Source: Alphaproteobacteria bacterium (lineage in GTDB: Bacteria; Pseudomonadota; Alphaproteobacteria; UBA2966). Taken from it: DNA of 37,962 nucleotides. A model generated the notes under the pieces. The model saw only the letters and a list, made by a program, of their open reading frames with translations. It was not told the DNA's origin and did no database searches. Of the stretch, positions 15,610 to 23,525 are shown in pieces. The position numbers and the translations under genes are program-made. Positions within the stretch are counted from its first letter, which is position 1; the number at the start of each line of letters is the position of its first letter. The stretch covers positions 1 to 37,962 of the forward strand of contig JABIFY010000151.1 of the NCBI GenBank assembly GCA_018650465.1, in the 5' to 3' direction.

Positions 15610-16817
15610 GCCGGGAAATATTCAAACGCGTTGAAGGTCGCAGCCCGGCTTTTCTGCTGTTGATCGGTGGTTTGGGGCTATTGGTGCTGCTGGGCATGGG
15701 CTCGGCCTGGACCATGGAACATCATGGCCATGTCATTACCGGCATGAACAACCGCATCGTCTGGGGCATGCCGCATGTGTTTGCTGTCTTTTTGATTGTG
15801 GCAGCCTCGGGGGCACTGAATGTCGCTTCCATTTCATCTGTATTTGGCCGTACCGCTTACAAACCCCTGTCGCGTTTGTCGGTCATGTTGGCCATCGCCC
15901 TGCTGGTCGGTGGCTTGAGTGTTCTGGTCCTGGACCTGGGTCGACCCGACCGCCTGATCGTGGCCATGACGACCTACAATTTCCGCTCGATCTTTGCCTG
16001 GAACATTTATCTTTATGTGGGCTTCATTGCCATCGCCGGGGTTTATCTCTGGCTGATGATGGAACGCTCTCTGAATAAATACAGTAAACCCGCTGGACTG
16101 GTTGCCTTTATCTGGCGCCTGGCACTGACAACAGGTACCGGCTCGATCTTCGGGTTTCTGGTCGCGCGCCAGGCCTATGATGCGGCGATTATGGCTCCCT
16201 TGTTCATCGCCATGTCCTTTGCCTTTGGTCTGGCCATTTTTATTCTTGTGATCATGTTTTCTTCCCAAGGCACAGGCCGGGTTCTTGGCGAAGCCATGAT
16301 GCGGCGCCTGAAAAATCTGTTGGGTGTTTTTGTCGCCGCCGTGCTTTATTTCACGGTCGTCCAGCATCTGACGAACCTTTATGCGGCTGAACATCATGCC
16401 GTGGAACGTTTTATCCTGGCGGAAGGTGGCATTTACACCAAACTGTTCTGGGTTGGACAGATTGCCATCGGTGGCGCGCTGCCTCTAGTCCTGTTGTTTA
16501 CACCCATGTTCGCCGACAGCCGGAAAGCGATTGCCCTGGCCGCCCTTTCCGTCATCGTTGGGGGCATGGCGCAACTTTATGTCCTCATTATCGGCGGACA
16601 GGCCTTCCCCCTGGTATTGTTCCCCGGAAAAATTGTCTCCAGCTCTTTTGCTGATGGATCAATTGCGGCTTATAATCCGGGCCTGCCGGAAATTGGTCTT
16701 GGCATTGGCGGCGTTGCTCTCGCCCTGGTGATTGTGGCAATGTCGGTCAAGATACTGGCCCTGCTGCCCCGTACATTAGCTGACACCTTGGCAGACGCTG
16801 ACACAGACCCTACATAA
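15606..16817 (+). CDS. dsrP: DsrP, NrfD-like quinone-interacting membrane subunit
   Basis: A 403-residue protein with about ten membrane spans of the NrfD/PsrC family, the second membrane subunit of DsrMKJOP and partner of DsrO. The family stretch GRPDRLIVAMTTYNFRSIFAWN after the third or fourth span is clear. It should bind quinone near the periplasmic face. The start overlaps the dsrO stop by 4 bases. The coding sequence is followed by a 59-base gap before the next gene. Confidence 0.95.
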   Translation: MSREIFKRVEGRSPAFLLLIGGLGLLVLLGMGSAWTMEHHGHVITGMNNRIVWGMPHVFAVFLIVAASGALNVASISSVFGRTAYKPLSRLSVMLAIALLVGGLSVLVLDLGRPDRLIVAMTTYNFRSIFAWNIYLYVGFIAIAGVYLWLMMERSLNKYSKPAGLVAFIWRLALTTGTGSIFGFLVARQAYDAAIMAPLFIAMSFAFGLAIFILVIMFSSQGTGRVLGEAMMRRLKNLLGVFVAAVLYFTVVQHLTNLYAAEHHAVERFILAEGGIYTKLFWVGQIAIGGALPLVLLFTPMFADSRKAIALAALSVIVGGMAQLYVLIIGGQAFPLVLFPGKIVSSSFADGSIAAYNPGLPEIGLGIGGVALALVIVAMSVKILALLPRTLADTLADADTDPT

Positions 16818-16876
16818 GTCTGACAGGTTCCTGAAATGGGCCGCACAACTTTTTTGATATTTTGCAAGGTTTCAAG

Positions 16877-17887
16877 ATGACGACGTCCCGTGAAGAACAC
16901 CCCTTTGCTGCCTATGTACGTATCCTCGCCCGTGGCCGGACCATTTCGCGTGCTCTGACGCAAGACGAATCCCGCGATGCCATGGCCATGATCCTTGCCG
17001 GTGAGGTTGAAGACGTGCAACTTGGCGCTTTCTTGATGTTGATGCGCTACAAGGAAGAAACCGCCGAAGAAGTCGCCGGGTTTGTTGAAGCCTGTCGTGC
17101 AGCGCTGGATGTTCCGGAAGGGATCAGTGTTGATCTGGACTGGTCGTCTTATGCCGGCAAACGTCGCCAGCTGCCCTGGTTCATTCTGGCCGCCTTGTTG
17201 CTGGCCCAAAGCGGCGTCAAAATTTTCATGCATGGCACCGAAGGTCACACACCGGGCCGGATGTACACCCGCGAAACTCTTGAATTCATGGGCCTGCCGG
17301 TGGCAGAAACCCTGGCCGAGGCCGGAAAGCATATTGCACAAAGCAACTTTGGTTATGTGCCCCTGGAAGGTTTACTGCCGATCTTGCGTCGGATCATTGA
17401 TTTGCGACCCATACTGGGCTTGCGCTCACCCGTTCATACCATCGCGCGCATGATCAATCCTCTGGCTGCGCCTGCCATGATCCAGGGTGTGTTTCACCCG
17501 GGCTATACGGATACTCATCAAGGTGCAGCGGCGCTGATGGGCCAGGCGCACATGTCGGTTTTCAAGGGTGAGGGCGGAGAAATTGAACGTCGCCCCAACA
17601 AGCCACTGGTCGTCAAATCACTGCACGAGGGCGTCACGTCCGAACTGGAATGGCCGCCCTTGCTGTCTGAATCGCGCCAGCCCCATGATAACGATATGGA
17701 TACGTCTCGTCTGGCAGCCGTGTGGCGGGATGAACTTGAAGACGATTATGCCGTTGCTGCTGTCACTGGCACAGTGGCGCTGGCTTTGGCGACCATGGGC
17801 AGGGCCAGTGATCCAGCAGATGCTCAGGCTCAGGCGACAGCCATGTGGCAGGCCCGTGACCGTGGACGGTTTGGAGCCGCTGCCTGA
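16877..17887 (+). CDS. TrpD2/YbiB-like protein (anthranilate phosphoribosyltransferase fold)
   Basis: A 336-residue protein of the nucleoside phosphorylase/phosphoribosyltransferase class III fold. The N-terminal helical domain has the LTQDESRDAMAMILAGEV motif shared with TrpD. The PRPP-binding GTGGD loop of true TrpD is replaced by HGTEGHTPGR (119-128), so tryptophan synthesis is unlikely; this matches the TrpD2 group, whose E. coli member YbiB binds nucleic acid. The later VFKGEGGEIERRPNKP corresponds to the VHG-DGLDE region of TrpD. ATG 16877 follows AAGG. It lies within the dsr operon between dsrP and dsrN; such genes sometimes sit beside sirohaem or sulfite/nitrite reductase genes (from memory). 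Its role here is unknown. Confidence 0.85.
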   Translation: MTTSREEHPFAAYVRILARGRTISRALTQDESRDAMAMILAGEVEDVQLGAFLMLMRYKEETAEEVAGFVEACRAALDVPEGISVDLDWSSYAGKRRQLPWFILAALLLAQSGVKIFMHGTEGHTPGRMYTRETLEFMGLPVAETLAEAGKHIAQSNFGYVPLEGLLPILRRIIDLRPILGLRSPVHTIARMINPLAAPAMIQGVFHPGYTDTHQGAAALMGQAHMSVFKGEGGEIERRPNKPLVVKSLHEGVTSELEWPPLLSESRQPHDNDMDTSRLAAVWRDELEDDYAVAAVTGTVALALATMGRASDPADAQAQATAMWQARDRGRFGAAA

Positions 17888-17895
17888 GATTTGAA

Positions 17896-17921
17896 GAACT
17901 GATTTGACGAACTGATTTGGT
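17896..17921 (+). repeat. 13-base tandem duplication before dsrN
   Basis: GAACTGATTTGAC is followed directly by GAACTGATTTGGT, two copies differing in the last two bases, in the 43-base gap before dsrN. It looks like a simple local duplication. No clear ribosome site is left in front of the dsrN ATG. Confidence 0.7.
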
Positions 17922-17930
17922 GAATCTGGC

Positions 17931-19355
17931 ATGACACATTTCCTGGTTTCCGCGGCTCATAAATCATCGGGCAAGACCACCATATCGCTGGGACTGTGCG
18001 CCGCCTTTGCAGCGCGTGGACGCGTTGTTCAGCCATTCAAAAAGGGACCGGACTATATTGATCCCATGTGGCTGGGGCGGGCCGCCGGGCGGCCTTGTCA
18101 CAATCTTGATTTTTACACCCAGTCCCGTGATGAAATTACGGACGTCTATAGACGCATCTCAGCTGACGCTGACGTGACAGTTGTCGAAGGCAACAAGGGC
18201 CTCCATGACGGTATGGACCCGGCGGGTAGTGATTCTACCGGGGCCTTGGCTAACCATCTTGGTCTGCCCGTTGTGCTGGTCATTGACACACAAGGTATCA
18301 CCCGCGGCGTGGCTCCCTTGATCCTGGGCTACCAGGCTTTTGATCCAGACCTGAAAATCGCCGGGGTGATTCTGAACAAGGTTGCCGGGGATCGTCACGA
18401 AGGCAAACTGCATGCTGCCGTTGGACATTACACAGATATTCCGGTGCTGGGGGCTGTGCACAGGTCGCGGGACCTGGAAATCGAAGAACGCCACATCGGC
18501 CTGACGCCCACCAATGAAGACGTCGAGGCGAACCGCCGGATCAAGTGCATCGCGGATCATATCTCCGAACATGTCGATCTGGGGTTGTTACTGGCCATCA
18601 CGCGCGATCTGAAATCGGACCCGGCACCAGCGGCAACCGTTCGAACGACGGCACCGGTATCAATCCAGTCAAAACGTGTGCGCCTCGGTGTGGCGCGCGA
18701 TGCAGCCTTTGGGTTTTATTACGAAGCCGATCTTCAGGCACTGACCGAAGCCGGTGCCGATCTGATCTTTTTTGATACCCTGAAAGACAACGACCTGCCG
18801 GATGTCGATGGTCTGATCTTCAGTGGCGGATTTCCTGAAACACAAATGGAAAAGCTGGAAGCCAATTCCACCATGCGGGCACAAATCGCGGCGGCAATTG
18901 AAAACGGCATGCCGGCCTATGCGGAATGTGGTGGCCTGATGTATCTGGCCCGGCAAATAACGTGGCGCGGCAAGACCAGCGATATGGTCGGCGTTATCGG
19001 CGCCGACGTCGTGATGGAAGAACGCCCGGTTGGGCGGGGCTATGTGCGCCTGTCTGAGACCGATGGAGGGCTTTGGCCGATCACTGGATCAGCGTCAGAT
19101 GCAGAAATTCCAGCCCATGAATTTCACTATTCCCGCCTCGAAAATCTTGATCCCGGCACCCGTTTCGCCTATGAGGTCAAACGCGGAACAGGTGTAGATG
19201 GCGTGAATGACGGTATTGTTTACCGGAACCTTTTGGCCAGCTATGCTCATTTTCGTGATGTTGAGGATAATCAGTGGACCAGCCGGTTCGTAGATTTTGT
19301 TCGGCAGGTAAAACAGTCGACAACGATATCTTCTGAGAAAAGAGCAAACGCGTGA
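17931..19355 (+). CDS. dsrN: DsrN, sirohaem amidase (cobyrinate a,c-diamide synthase-like)
   Basis: A 474-residue glutamine-dependent amidotransferase of the CobB/CbiA family. In the dsr pathway it is proposed to convert sirohaem to the sirohaem amide of DsrAB. The N-terminal ATPase has the P-loop SAAHKSSGKTT (7-17) and the FKKGPDYIDP motif (36-45). The C-terminal class I glutaminase domain has its catalytic Cys333 in AYAECGGLMYL and a late PAHEFHYS stretch. Length fits CobB-like enzymes. The name rests on its place in the dsr operon; by sequence alone a cobalamin enzyme would be possible. The stop overlaps the cobA GTG start. Confidence 0.93.
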   Translation: MTHFLVSAAHKSSGKTTISLGLCAAFAARGRVVQPFKKGPDYIDPMWLGRAAGRPCHNLDFYTQSRDEITDVYRRISADADVTVVEGNKGLHDGMDPAGSDSTGALANHLGLPVVLVIDTQGITRGVAPLILGYQAFDPDLKIAGVILNKVAGDRHEGKLHAAVGHYTDIPVLGAVHRSRDLEIEERHIGLTPTNEDVEANRRIKCIADHISEHVDLGLLLAITRDLKSDPAPAATVRTTAPVSIQSKRVRLGVARDAAFGFYYEADLQALTEAGADLIFFDTLKDNDLPDVDGLIFSGGFPETQMEKLEANSTMRAQIAAAIENGMPAYAECGGLMYLARQITWRGKTSDMVGVIGADVVMEERPVGRGYVRLSETDGGLWPITGSASDAEIPAHEFHYSRLENLDPGTRFAYEVKRGTGVDGVNDGIVYRNLLASYAHFRDVEDNQWTSRFVDFVRQVKQSTTISSEKRANA

Positions 19356-20152
19356 GTGAAAATCCATCCGCCGATCCATCCCATGATCCCTCCCATGATC
19401 CGTCCGCTTCGGGCACAGTTTATCTGATCGGGGCAGGGCCTGGCGATCCGGACTTGTTAACCGTCAAGGCAGCGCGTTTGTTGTCTTCCGCCGATGTGAT
19501 CGTTTATGACCGGCTGGTGTCTGATGCTGTGATGGACCTGGTGCCCTCAACAGCACCGCGCATCTACGCAGGAAAAGCCTCTAAAAATCATTCCATGCCC
19601 CAACCAGACATCAACGCCTTGCTGGTCACCCTGGCGCAGGAGCACAAAACTGTCGTGCGTTTAAAGGGCGGCGATCCTTTTATCTTTGGCCGGGGCAGCG
19701 AAGAAGCCATTCACCTGGCTGAAAATGATGTGGCTTTTCAAATTGTGCCAGGCATCAGTGCGGCGTCTGGCTGCAGTGCGTACCTTGGTGTGCCGCTCAC
19801 CCATCGTGGTCTGGCCACTGGCGTGCGATATGTCACCGGGCATACCCAGGAAGAAGAACTTGATCTGGATTGGGAAAACCTGGCTGATCCCGATACGACC
19901 CTTGTGGTCTATATGGGTCTGGCCAATCTTGGTGCCATATCAGATCGCCTGATCGCAGCAGGGCTTTCACCGGACACACCCATTGCTGCCGTTGAGCGTG
20001 GCACCACGCCGCAGCAACGCCATTGCATCAGCACTCTGAAAAATGCCGTTGTCGATGTAACAAAAGCCGAGCTGGGACCGCCCTGTCTGATCGTCATAGG
20101 CAAGGTTGCAAGCATTGCCGGAACCTTGCAGTGGTGGCAACCGGGCGACTAA
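19352..20152 (+). CDS. cobA: Uroporphyrinogen-III C-methyltransferase (SUMT)
   Basis: A 266-residue S-adenosylmethionine-dependent enzyme that makes precorrin-2, the first step towards sirohaem. Motifs are GAGPGDPDLLT (27-37), VRLKGGDPFIFGRG (about 107-120), VPGISAASG and YMGLANL. There is no fused dehydrogenase/ferrochelatase domain, so the last steps must be encoded elsewhere. The start is GTG 19352, overlapping the dsrN stop. The first 20 residues contain a small repeat (DPSHDPSHDPS) encoded by near-identical 12-base units, not part of the enzyme fold. It is the last gene of the apparent dsr transcription unit and fits the sirohaem need of DsrAB. Confidence 0.93.
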   Translation: MSENPSADPSHDPSHDPSASGTVYLIGAGPGDPDLLTVKAARLLSSADVIVYDRLVSDAVMDLVPSTAPRIYAGKASKNHSMPQPDINALLVTLAQEHKTVVRLKGGDPFIFGRGSEEAIHLAENDVAFQIVPGISAASGCSAYLGVPLTHRGLATGVRYVTGHTQEEELDLDWENLADPDTTLVVYMGLANLGAISDRLIAAGLSPDTPIAAVERGTTPQQRHCISTLKNAVVDVTKAELGPPCLIVIGKVASIAGTLQWWQPGD

Positions 20153-20289
20153 TCACAAGTGACTAAAACCCTGCGGTTTGCTGTTCACAAATTGTTGCGG
20201 ACGACAGATTTTATTTCAGGGAATCTGCTTTTTGTGCTAAGGTTTTTCTATAGATATCGCTATGGATATCGAACGACTGGGAGGACAGG

Positions 20290-20575
20290 TATCTGCATGG
20301 AACCACCAGACAGTTGGCTTTCTCTTTCTGTTGAAAGAGGACGGTAGGCGATCTAACTCATATATGAATTGTTGTGGAATTTCTGTTGGTTAGCCAACTA
20401 AAAGTCCAAATCGATTCTGGATATTGATCGCCCCGCAGACAATTTAAACGGAACATCGGGCGGCTTTGCTTCGTCCGCTATCAAGTGCCCGGCTTATCAG
20501 TTGGGACAAGGCCTCAGTGCCAGATAAATGCCAGCCCCGCCCGGGGATGAAAACCGGGACGGGGCTTGCTTTTTG
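20290..20575 (+). ncRNA. Candidate structured RNA in the 491-base gap after cobA
   Basis: The gap 20153-20643 has no convincing gene (one 62-residue frame at 20159-20347 has no support). Several helices can be drawn: 20322-20328 with 20333-20339 (4-base loop); 20347-20353 GGCGATC with 20426-20432 GATCGCC, closing over a GTTGG/CCAAC hairpin at 20385-20398; and CGGGC 20457-20461 with GCCCG 20487-20491. The region ends in an intrinsic terminator. It may be a small RNA or the long 3' leader of the dsr transcript. It lacks the marks I know for RNase P RNA, SRP RNA or tmRNA; 6S RNA cannot be excluded. The 5' end is a guess. Confidence 0.3.
20533..20575 (+). terminator. Intrinsic terminator after the dsr operon
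   Basis: Bases 20533-20544 pair with 20554-20566 in a 12-bp G/C-rich stem with one bulged A (20559) and a 9-base loop, followed by TGCTTTTT. It is a likely end of transcripts coming from the dsr operon or from an RNA encoded in the gap. Confidence 0.8.
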
Positions 20576-20643
20576 GCGTTCAGGAAAATGAACTGTAGAT
20601 CAGGGCGGGGAATAACTAATCGCGTAGAGCTATTCAGGAAAGA

Positions 20644-21324
20644 CTATTCGGGAAGGGCCGGGGTCTTCTCCGCAAAGTGAGCCCGCCAGCGTTTGATGAT
20701 AATGGGCAGCAGGCCAACGGCGGCCAACATGCTGGCTGCCGTGACAATTTTCAGGACAAGATCCTGGCCACCTGTCGCCGCTTCTCTGCCAGCATAACCC
20801 ACATAGGTATAGGCCCAGGTGCCAGGCGCCATGCAGATAAAGGATGCGATTAAATAGTGCCGCATGGGAATGGCTGTCAGACCCAGTAAATAATTCAGGA
20901 TGTTAAAGGGGAAGACGGGCACCAGTCTGACAAAGGCCACAAACCGCCAGCCCTCGGCATCGACGCCTTCCTTGATGTGACCAAGCTTGCCACCGATTTT
21001 TGATGTGGTGAGATCGCCTGCGATATACCGGGCGATCAGGAAAGAAATAGAGGCACCAATGGTCGCGCCCGTCAAGGCAAGGAAGCCACCCAGTACAGGA
21101 CCAAACAATGCCCCGGACGCCAAAGTCAGCAATGACCCTGGCAGGCACAAAGGCACAGCAATAATATAAGTCAGAACAAAAACAATGGGTGCCCACATAC
21201 CGAATTCGTTGATGCGGTTTTCCAGAACATCTGAGTCCATCATATCACGCATGGACCACATCCAGATCATGGCGCCCACGAGGCAGGCAAAAACGGCAAT
21301 GCGAATAAGGCCCTTGGCGTTCAT
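20644..21324 (-). CDS. TVP38/TMEM64 (VTT domain) membrane protein
   Basis: A 226-residue inner-membrane protein of the DedA/VTT superfamily. The signature parts are LTLASGALFGPVLGGFLALTG (re-entrant loop region), SFLIARYIAGD and FVRLVPVFPFNILNYLLGL, with MAPGTWAYTYVGYAG near the end. Relatives are linked to lipid flipping or membrane homeostasis; the substrate is unknown. It overlaps the stop-side neighbour: its ATG (21322-21324) overlaps the TGA of the desaturase gene upstream, so the two are probably one operon. Confidence 0.9.
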   Translation of the reverse strand: MNAKGLIRIAVFACLVGAMIWMWSMRDMMDSDVLENRINEFGMWAPIVFVLTYIIAVPLCLPGSLLTLASGALFGPVLGGFLALTGATIGASISFLIARYIAGDLTTSKIGGKLGHIKEGVDAEGWRFVAFVRLVPVFPFNILNYLLGLTAIPMRHYLIASFICMAPGTWAYTYVGYAGREAATGGQDLVLKIVTAASMLAAVGLLPIIIKRWRAHFAEKTPALPE

Positions 21325-22163
21325 TTGCCGCCTCGTTTGAAAAAATCCGGATAGTGGCCGATGCGACTAACCAGTGGCAGCAACAAGGCATGGATGAAGC
21401 CAAGTGGAGGCGAGCTTGAGTAAGGTGTAATGCCGATGGTCATCAGATCGTGTCCGGCCTGAGGTTGCGCCCGATAGGTGCCAAACAGGCGATCCCACCA
21501 GGGCAGGTTAAAGCCGTAATTACTGTTGGTTTCTTCGATGCGGGTGGAGTGATGCACCCGGTGCATATCCGGTGTCACAACAAACAAGCGCAACACCCGA
21601 TCCAGATCCAGGGGCAAGCGGAAGTTGCCATGATTGAACATGGCCGTGGCATTCAAAAGAATTTCGAAAATGATGACAGCCACGACGGCTGGTCCCAGGA
21701 TGGCCACAGCCGCCAGCTTGACGCCCATGGAGAACAGAATTTCCAGGGGATGAAAGCGGGCACCGGTGGTGACATCAATATCCAGGTCAATGTGGTGCAC
21801 CATGTGCAGTCGCCAAAGGATCGGTGCCGCGTGAACCAGCAGATGCTGCAAATAAATCAACAAGTCCAGCACAATCACGGCAATTATAATTTCAATCCAG
21901 CCCGGCAAGTCGATCATATTCAACAGGCCCCAACCATTCAGTTCTGCCCTGGCTGCGAAGCCAGCTGCCAGGACCGGCACGAACAAACGCAAGATCAGGG
22001 AATTGGTCGCGGTAATGCCGATATTGACCAGCCAGCGTCGGGATTTGGAATGAACCAGCGAACGCCTTGGCGCAAGAATCTCACCCAAGGCAACGGCGGC
22101 AAAAATACCGACAAAACAACTCAGGCGGATCAGCGGTTCGTGTTCAACGATGTACGACACCAC
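21321..22163 (-). CDS. Fatty acid hydroxylase/sterol desaturase family protein
   Basis: A membrane-bound di-iron enzyme of about 280 residues. Histidine boxes are visible: HLLVH, HMVHH and HRVHHS, with further His in MFNHGNF, which fits the family's eight-histidine metal site. There are about four to five membrane segments. The start is taken as GTG 22163, with AAAGGAG about 9 bases before it; GTG 22160 is next in frame and the longer frame to 22376 would run through the divergent promoter region and the opposite gene. The substrate (fatty acid, sterol, carotenoid or other lipid) cannot be read. Coupled to the VTT gene by a 4-base overlap. Confidence 0.88.
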   Translation of the reverse strand: MVSYIVEHEPLIRLSCFVGIFAAVALGEILAPRRSLVHSKSRRWLVNIGITATNSLILRLFVPVLAAGFAARAELNGWGLLNMIDLPGWIEIIIAVIVLDLLIYLQHLLVHAAPILWRLHMVHHIDLDIDVTTGARFHPLEILFSMGVKLAAVAILGPAVVAVIIFEILLNATAMFNHGNFRLPLDLDRVLRLFVVTPDMHRVHHSTRIEETNSNYGFNLPWWDRLFGTYRAQPQAGHDLMTIGITPYSSSPPLGFIHALLLPLVSRIGHYPDFFKRGGK

Positions 22164-22275
22164 GCGCGGGCACTCCTTTGGGATTACTATAATGAGTCTG
22201 GCGATTAATATCGACCAGGCAAGTCTTGACCACGACTTTGTGATGATGCATGTGTGCTGGCAACAAGGAGGGGCT

Positions 22276-22914
22276 ATGACGATCCTGTCATCGATGGTGT
22301 TTAACGGTGCGCGTAAACGATCACATACATTGATCCTGGCCCATGGGGCTGGCGCACCTATGGACAGCCCTTTCATGGCGACTTTTGCAGAAGAACTGGC
22401 AGCAGCCGGGCTTTGTGTCGGGCGTTTTGAATTCCCCTATATGCAGCGCCGCCGTGCGGAAGGCAGCAAGCGTCCGCCAGATCGTGCCCCCAAATTGCTG
22501 GATGCCTGGACCGAGGTTATCGACGCGGTTCGGGTCACCATGCCCCAAGGTGGCAAACTGTTCATTGGCGGCAAATCCATGGGCGGGCGTATGGCCAGTC
22601 TGATTGCGGACGAGCAAGGCGTCGACGGCCTGATCTGTCTTGGCTATCCCTTCCACCCGTTTGGGAAGCCTGAAAAAACCCGCACAGAACATTTACTGGA
22701 CTTGAAGACGCCGACCCTGATTGCGCAAGGCACACGCGATACCATGGGTGGGTTGGTCGCCGTGCAAGGTTACAGCCTGTCAAAAGCAATCCGGCTGCAC
22801 TGGCTGGACGACGGTGACCACAGTTTCAAGCCACGCAAAAAATCGGGCCGTACAGAAGATCAGAACTGGTCAGAAGCCATTGCCGAGGTGGCGACATTTG
22901 TGAAGGGGTTTTGA
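22276..22914 (+). CDS. Alpha/beta hydrolase, KANSL3/TEX30-like
   Basis: A 212-residue cytoplasmic protein. The nucleophile elbow is GGKSMGG with Ser101, Asp155 in QGTRDTMGG and His182 in DDGDHSF complete a credible catalytic triad; the oxyanion part is LAHGAGAPMDSPFM. This pattern is that of the bacterial KANSL3/TEX30-type hydrolase group, whose substrates are not known. ATG 22276 has AAGGAGG at 22265-22271. The open frame extends upstream to 22150 but lacks support there. It is divergent from the desaturase with a 112-base gap. Confidence 0.87.
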   Translation: MTILSSMVFNGARKRSHTLILAHGAGAPMDSPFMATFAEELAAAGLCVGRFEFPYMQRRRAEGSKRPPDRAPKLLDAWTEVIDAVRVTMPQGGKLFIGGKSMGGRMASLIADEQGVDGLICLGYPFHPFGKPEKTRTEHLLDLKTPTLIAQGTRDTMGGLVAVQGYSLSKAIRLHWLDDGDHSFKPRKKSGRTEDQNWSEAIAEVATFVKGF

Positions 22915-22933
22915 TAGAATACTAAAGGAATGG

Positions 22934-23026
22934 TCACTCGGGGCTTGACCCGGAGTCTCTGCCGAGCTGCGGTTAGGCAGTGCCGCTTTCGTCGCTACAG
23001 AGATTCCGGATCGGGGTCCGGAGTGA
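22934..23026. repeat. Long imperfect palindromic repeat
   Basis: The arm 22934-22961 (TCACTCGGGGCTTGACCCGG and on to CTCTG) is nearly the reverse complement of 22998-23026 (CAGAGATTCCGGATCGGGGT and on to GTGA). A 36-base middle part separates them. The sequence has the look of the small interspersed palindromes found many times in alphaproteobacterial genomes between genes. It lies between the hydrolase and the convergent TerB-like gene and may also slow or end transcription. Confidence 0.8.
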
Positions 23027-23052
23027 CACCGGGGAAATTGTGTGCGCCCCGT

Positions 23053-23454
23053 TCAATCCGCTTTCTGATTTCGCGCGGCAGCACCGGTTTCAATGGCGGC
23101 GGCATGCAGGCGGTCGACATTCAGGCGATGACGGATCATTTCCAGCAGACGTAATTCTTCTTGCTGCACACTGCCATCCGCGGCGGCAACATCACAGGCC
23201 AAGGCATAGGCGGTCATGCACAGGCGTTCTGGCAAGCTGTCGGCGACGATGCCGATTACTGTGTCCATGCCATTTTCCTGGCCCAAAATTTCAGCGCAGT
23301 TTTCGGCGATTTCCGGCAATAGTTTTTCATCAAAACTTTCAAAAGCAGGCATCGTGCGAACGATATCACCGATCAAAAGCAATTCGCGGTCTGTCATGTC
23401 TGAATCCGCAGCGGACATCAGGACCATGGTGTAGATAAGCGCCGTATGTTGCAT
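23053..23454 (-). CDS. TerB-like (tellurite resistance TerB family) protein
   Basis: A 133-residue all-helical soluble protein. The paired acidic motifs MSAADSDMTDRELLLIGDIV and CDVAAADGSVQQEELRLLE are the duplicated metal-binding-like AaDG-x-x-x-xE pattern of the TerB/DjlA-N fold. Function is unknown; TerB proteins are tied to membrane stress and phage defence in some settings, but nothing nearby supports that here. It reads in the same direction as the helicase, about 70 bases after its... start side, and may be transcribed separately. Confidence 0.85.
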   Translation of the reverse strand: MQHTALIYTMVLMSAADSDMTDRELLLIGDIVRTMPAFESFDEKLLPEIAENCAEILGQENGMDTVIGIVADSLPERLCMTAYALACDVAAADGSVQQEELRLLEMIRHRLNVDRLHAAAIETGAAARNQKAD

Positions 23455-23525
23455 GTTAAATACCTTGTTAGACTCTTGTTGTTGAGCAAAGCGCTCAAAA
23501 ATATTTGTCCCTATTCTCCCACAGG

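Noticed and set aside
5907-16817. Dsr operon of a sulfate reducer
   Set aside because: dsrEFH and dsrL are present with the oxidiser-type cysteines, and no dsrD, aprAB or sat is seen here.
16877-17887. Annotation as trpD (anthranilate phosphoribosyltransferase)
   Set aside because: The PRPP-binding GTGGD loop is missing, and the context is a sulfur operon.
20159-20347. 62-residue frame after cobA
   Set aside because: Basic, no motif, and it runs through the helices of the candidate RNA; no ribosome site.
22934-23026. Possible CRISPR or tRNA
   Set aside because: Only one pair of inverted arms, no spaced direct repeats, and no cloverleaf or anticodon arm.
23053-23454. Tellurite resistance or phage-defence island
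   Set aside because: A lone TerB-like gene without terC, terD or defence partners does not support it.
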